Shown here: positions 63,521 to 64,000 of the stretch, piece after piece | Numbering within the stretch: the stretch's first letter is position 1 | Layout: the number at the start of each line of letters is the position of its first letter | Source: JAKAWQ01 sp963745975 | GTDB lineage: Bacteria > Pseudomonadota > Alphaproteobacteria > Acetobacterales > Acetobacteraceae | Length of the DNA stretch: 64,000 nt | Direction: 5' to 3' | Assembly (NCBI GenBank): GCA_963745975.1 | Contig: CAVUZJ010000007.1 | Location: 1-64,000 of the forward strand | Program-made: the position numbers and the translations under genes | The notes under the pieces: model-generated | What the model was told of the DNA's origin: nothing | The model's input: only the letters and a program-made list of their open reading frames with translations | Databases searched by the model: none

Positions 63521-64000
63521 ATGAGCATGGCAAGAACAATCCTGAGCGCGATGATCGGGCTGATCCTGTTGAGCGCTGGTGCTGCAAAAGCTGCTCAGCC
63601 GGCCGAGACCGATTTCCCGACCAGACCGGTGACACTGCTGGTGCCCGCGGCACCCGGCGGCGGCTGGGACGCCGACGCGCAGTTCATCCGGGCGGAATGG
63701 TCAAAGCTCCTCGGCAGGAACGTCATCATCCGATACAATTCGGCGGGCGGCGGACTGGCGGCATTGCAGGAGGTCGCGCGGGAGTCGGAGCCCTACACGA
63801 TGATCGTCATCGGCAGCGAATTTGCCGCGATCAATCTCTATTCGCAGCATTCGCACCTGACCATGTCGAAGGATTTCTACCCGCTCCTCAACATCAGTAC
63901 CGACGTCATGACCGTATTCGTGCCTGTCAACTCGCCTTATCGCGGCATGAACGATCTTATCGAGGCCGCGAAGCAGAGGCGGATCTCCATCGGCATCGCG
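63521..64000 (+). CDS. TctC/Bug-type periplasmic tricarboxylate-binding protein, 5' part
   Basis: The first 160 codons of the gene; the window end cuts it. A signal peptide (MSMARTILSAMIGLILL...AKA) is followed by DFPTRPVTLLVPAAPGGGWDADAQFI (in parts), the typical start of tripartite tricarboxylate transporter binding proteins. EVARESEPYTMIVIG and VNSPYRGMNDLIEAAKQRR match the later lobe. ATG at 63521 has GAGGAAACGACA upstream. It probably brings the carboxylate used by the CaiB/thiolase cluster; membrane subunits would lie beyond the edge. Confidence 0.88.
   Translation, partial: MSMARTILSAMIGLILLSAGAAKAAQPAETDFPTRPVTLLVPAAPGGGWDADAQFIRAEWSKLLGRNVIIRYNSAGGGLAALQEVARESEPYTMIVIGSEFAAINLYSQHSHLTMSKDFYPLLNISTDVMTVFVPVNSPYRGMNDLIEAAKQRRISIGIA

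Overview
The window is very GC-rich (roughly 65-72 % over most genes) and carries gene orders typical of an alphaproteobacterial chromosome. These include a MipZ-type ParA ATPase, the rimP-nusA-ylxR-infB-rbfA-truB-rpsO-pnp block, hrcA-grpE next to dnaK-dnaJ and divergent from rph-rdgB, and a comF-grxC-DUF1178 group. I cannot name the genus. No rRNA, insertion sequence, prophage or CRISPR array was seen. The only tRNA is the 5' half of a probable tRNA-Thr at the left edge.

Layout. 1-14.8 kb is housekeeping, almost all on the minus strand: tRNA, mipZ, an FMN-dependent oxidoreductase, pnp, rpsO, truB, rbfA, infB, ylxR, nusA, rimP, trmB, metK and dapB. 14.9-16 kb is a CidA/LrgB-type membrane pair on the plus strand. 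16-22.3 kb is a luciferase-like monooxygenase plus the heat-shock genes dnaJ, dnaK, grpE and hrcA (minus). 22.4-25.8 kb is an amidase, rph, a frameshifted rdgB and a DUF3280-like secreted protein (plus). 25.8-29.9 kb is a minus-strand operon of a BON protein, a PfkB-family sugar kinase and PEP synthase, with two FNR/FixK-like boxes. 30.2-36.1 kb holds a DUF1223 protein, a CofC-like transferase, a membrane glycosyltransferase, a radical SAM/SPASM protein, and a cytochrome b/molybdopterin oxidoreductase pair with a small periplasmic protein.

36.3-49.8 kb is the main accessory region. It is one tightly packed plus-strand operon: an SNF2-type helicase with a C-terminal DUF3883-like domain, a VapB-VapC toxin-antitoxin pair, a 142-aa unknown, an ImmA/IrrE-like protein without a zinc site, a DUF1156-type adenine methylase with a Zn ribbon, a DUF499-type ATPase with an N-terminal Swt1/HEPN RNase-like domain, and a DUF6880-like protein. 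The make-up (modification enzyme, helicase, ATPase, HEPN, TA) is that of an anti-phage island. It matches none of the best-known layouts (BREX, DISARM, simple R-M) completely. A perfect 22-bp palindrome with the consensus parS core lies just beyond it.

49.9-64 kb is metabolic: a DUF1348 protein, a frameshifted D-threonine-aldolase-like gene, a threonine-synthase-like enzyme, an M20 hydrolase, an SDR, DUF1178, grxC, comF and a four-domain rhodanese. The window closes with a GntR-controlled catabolic cluster of MmgE/PrpD, CaiB-type CoA-transferase, thiolase-like protein, DUF35 partner and a TctC-type binding protein cut by the window end.

Two otherwise conserved genes (rdgB and the aldolase) are broken by apparent single-base insertions, which may be sequencing errors. 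Non-ATG starts, especially TTG, are frequent. Two intergenic regions share a structured element with an identical 13-nt core.
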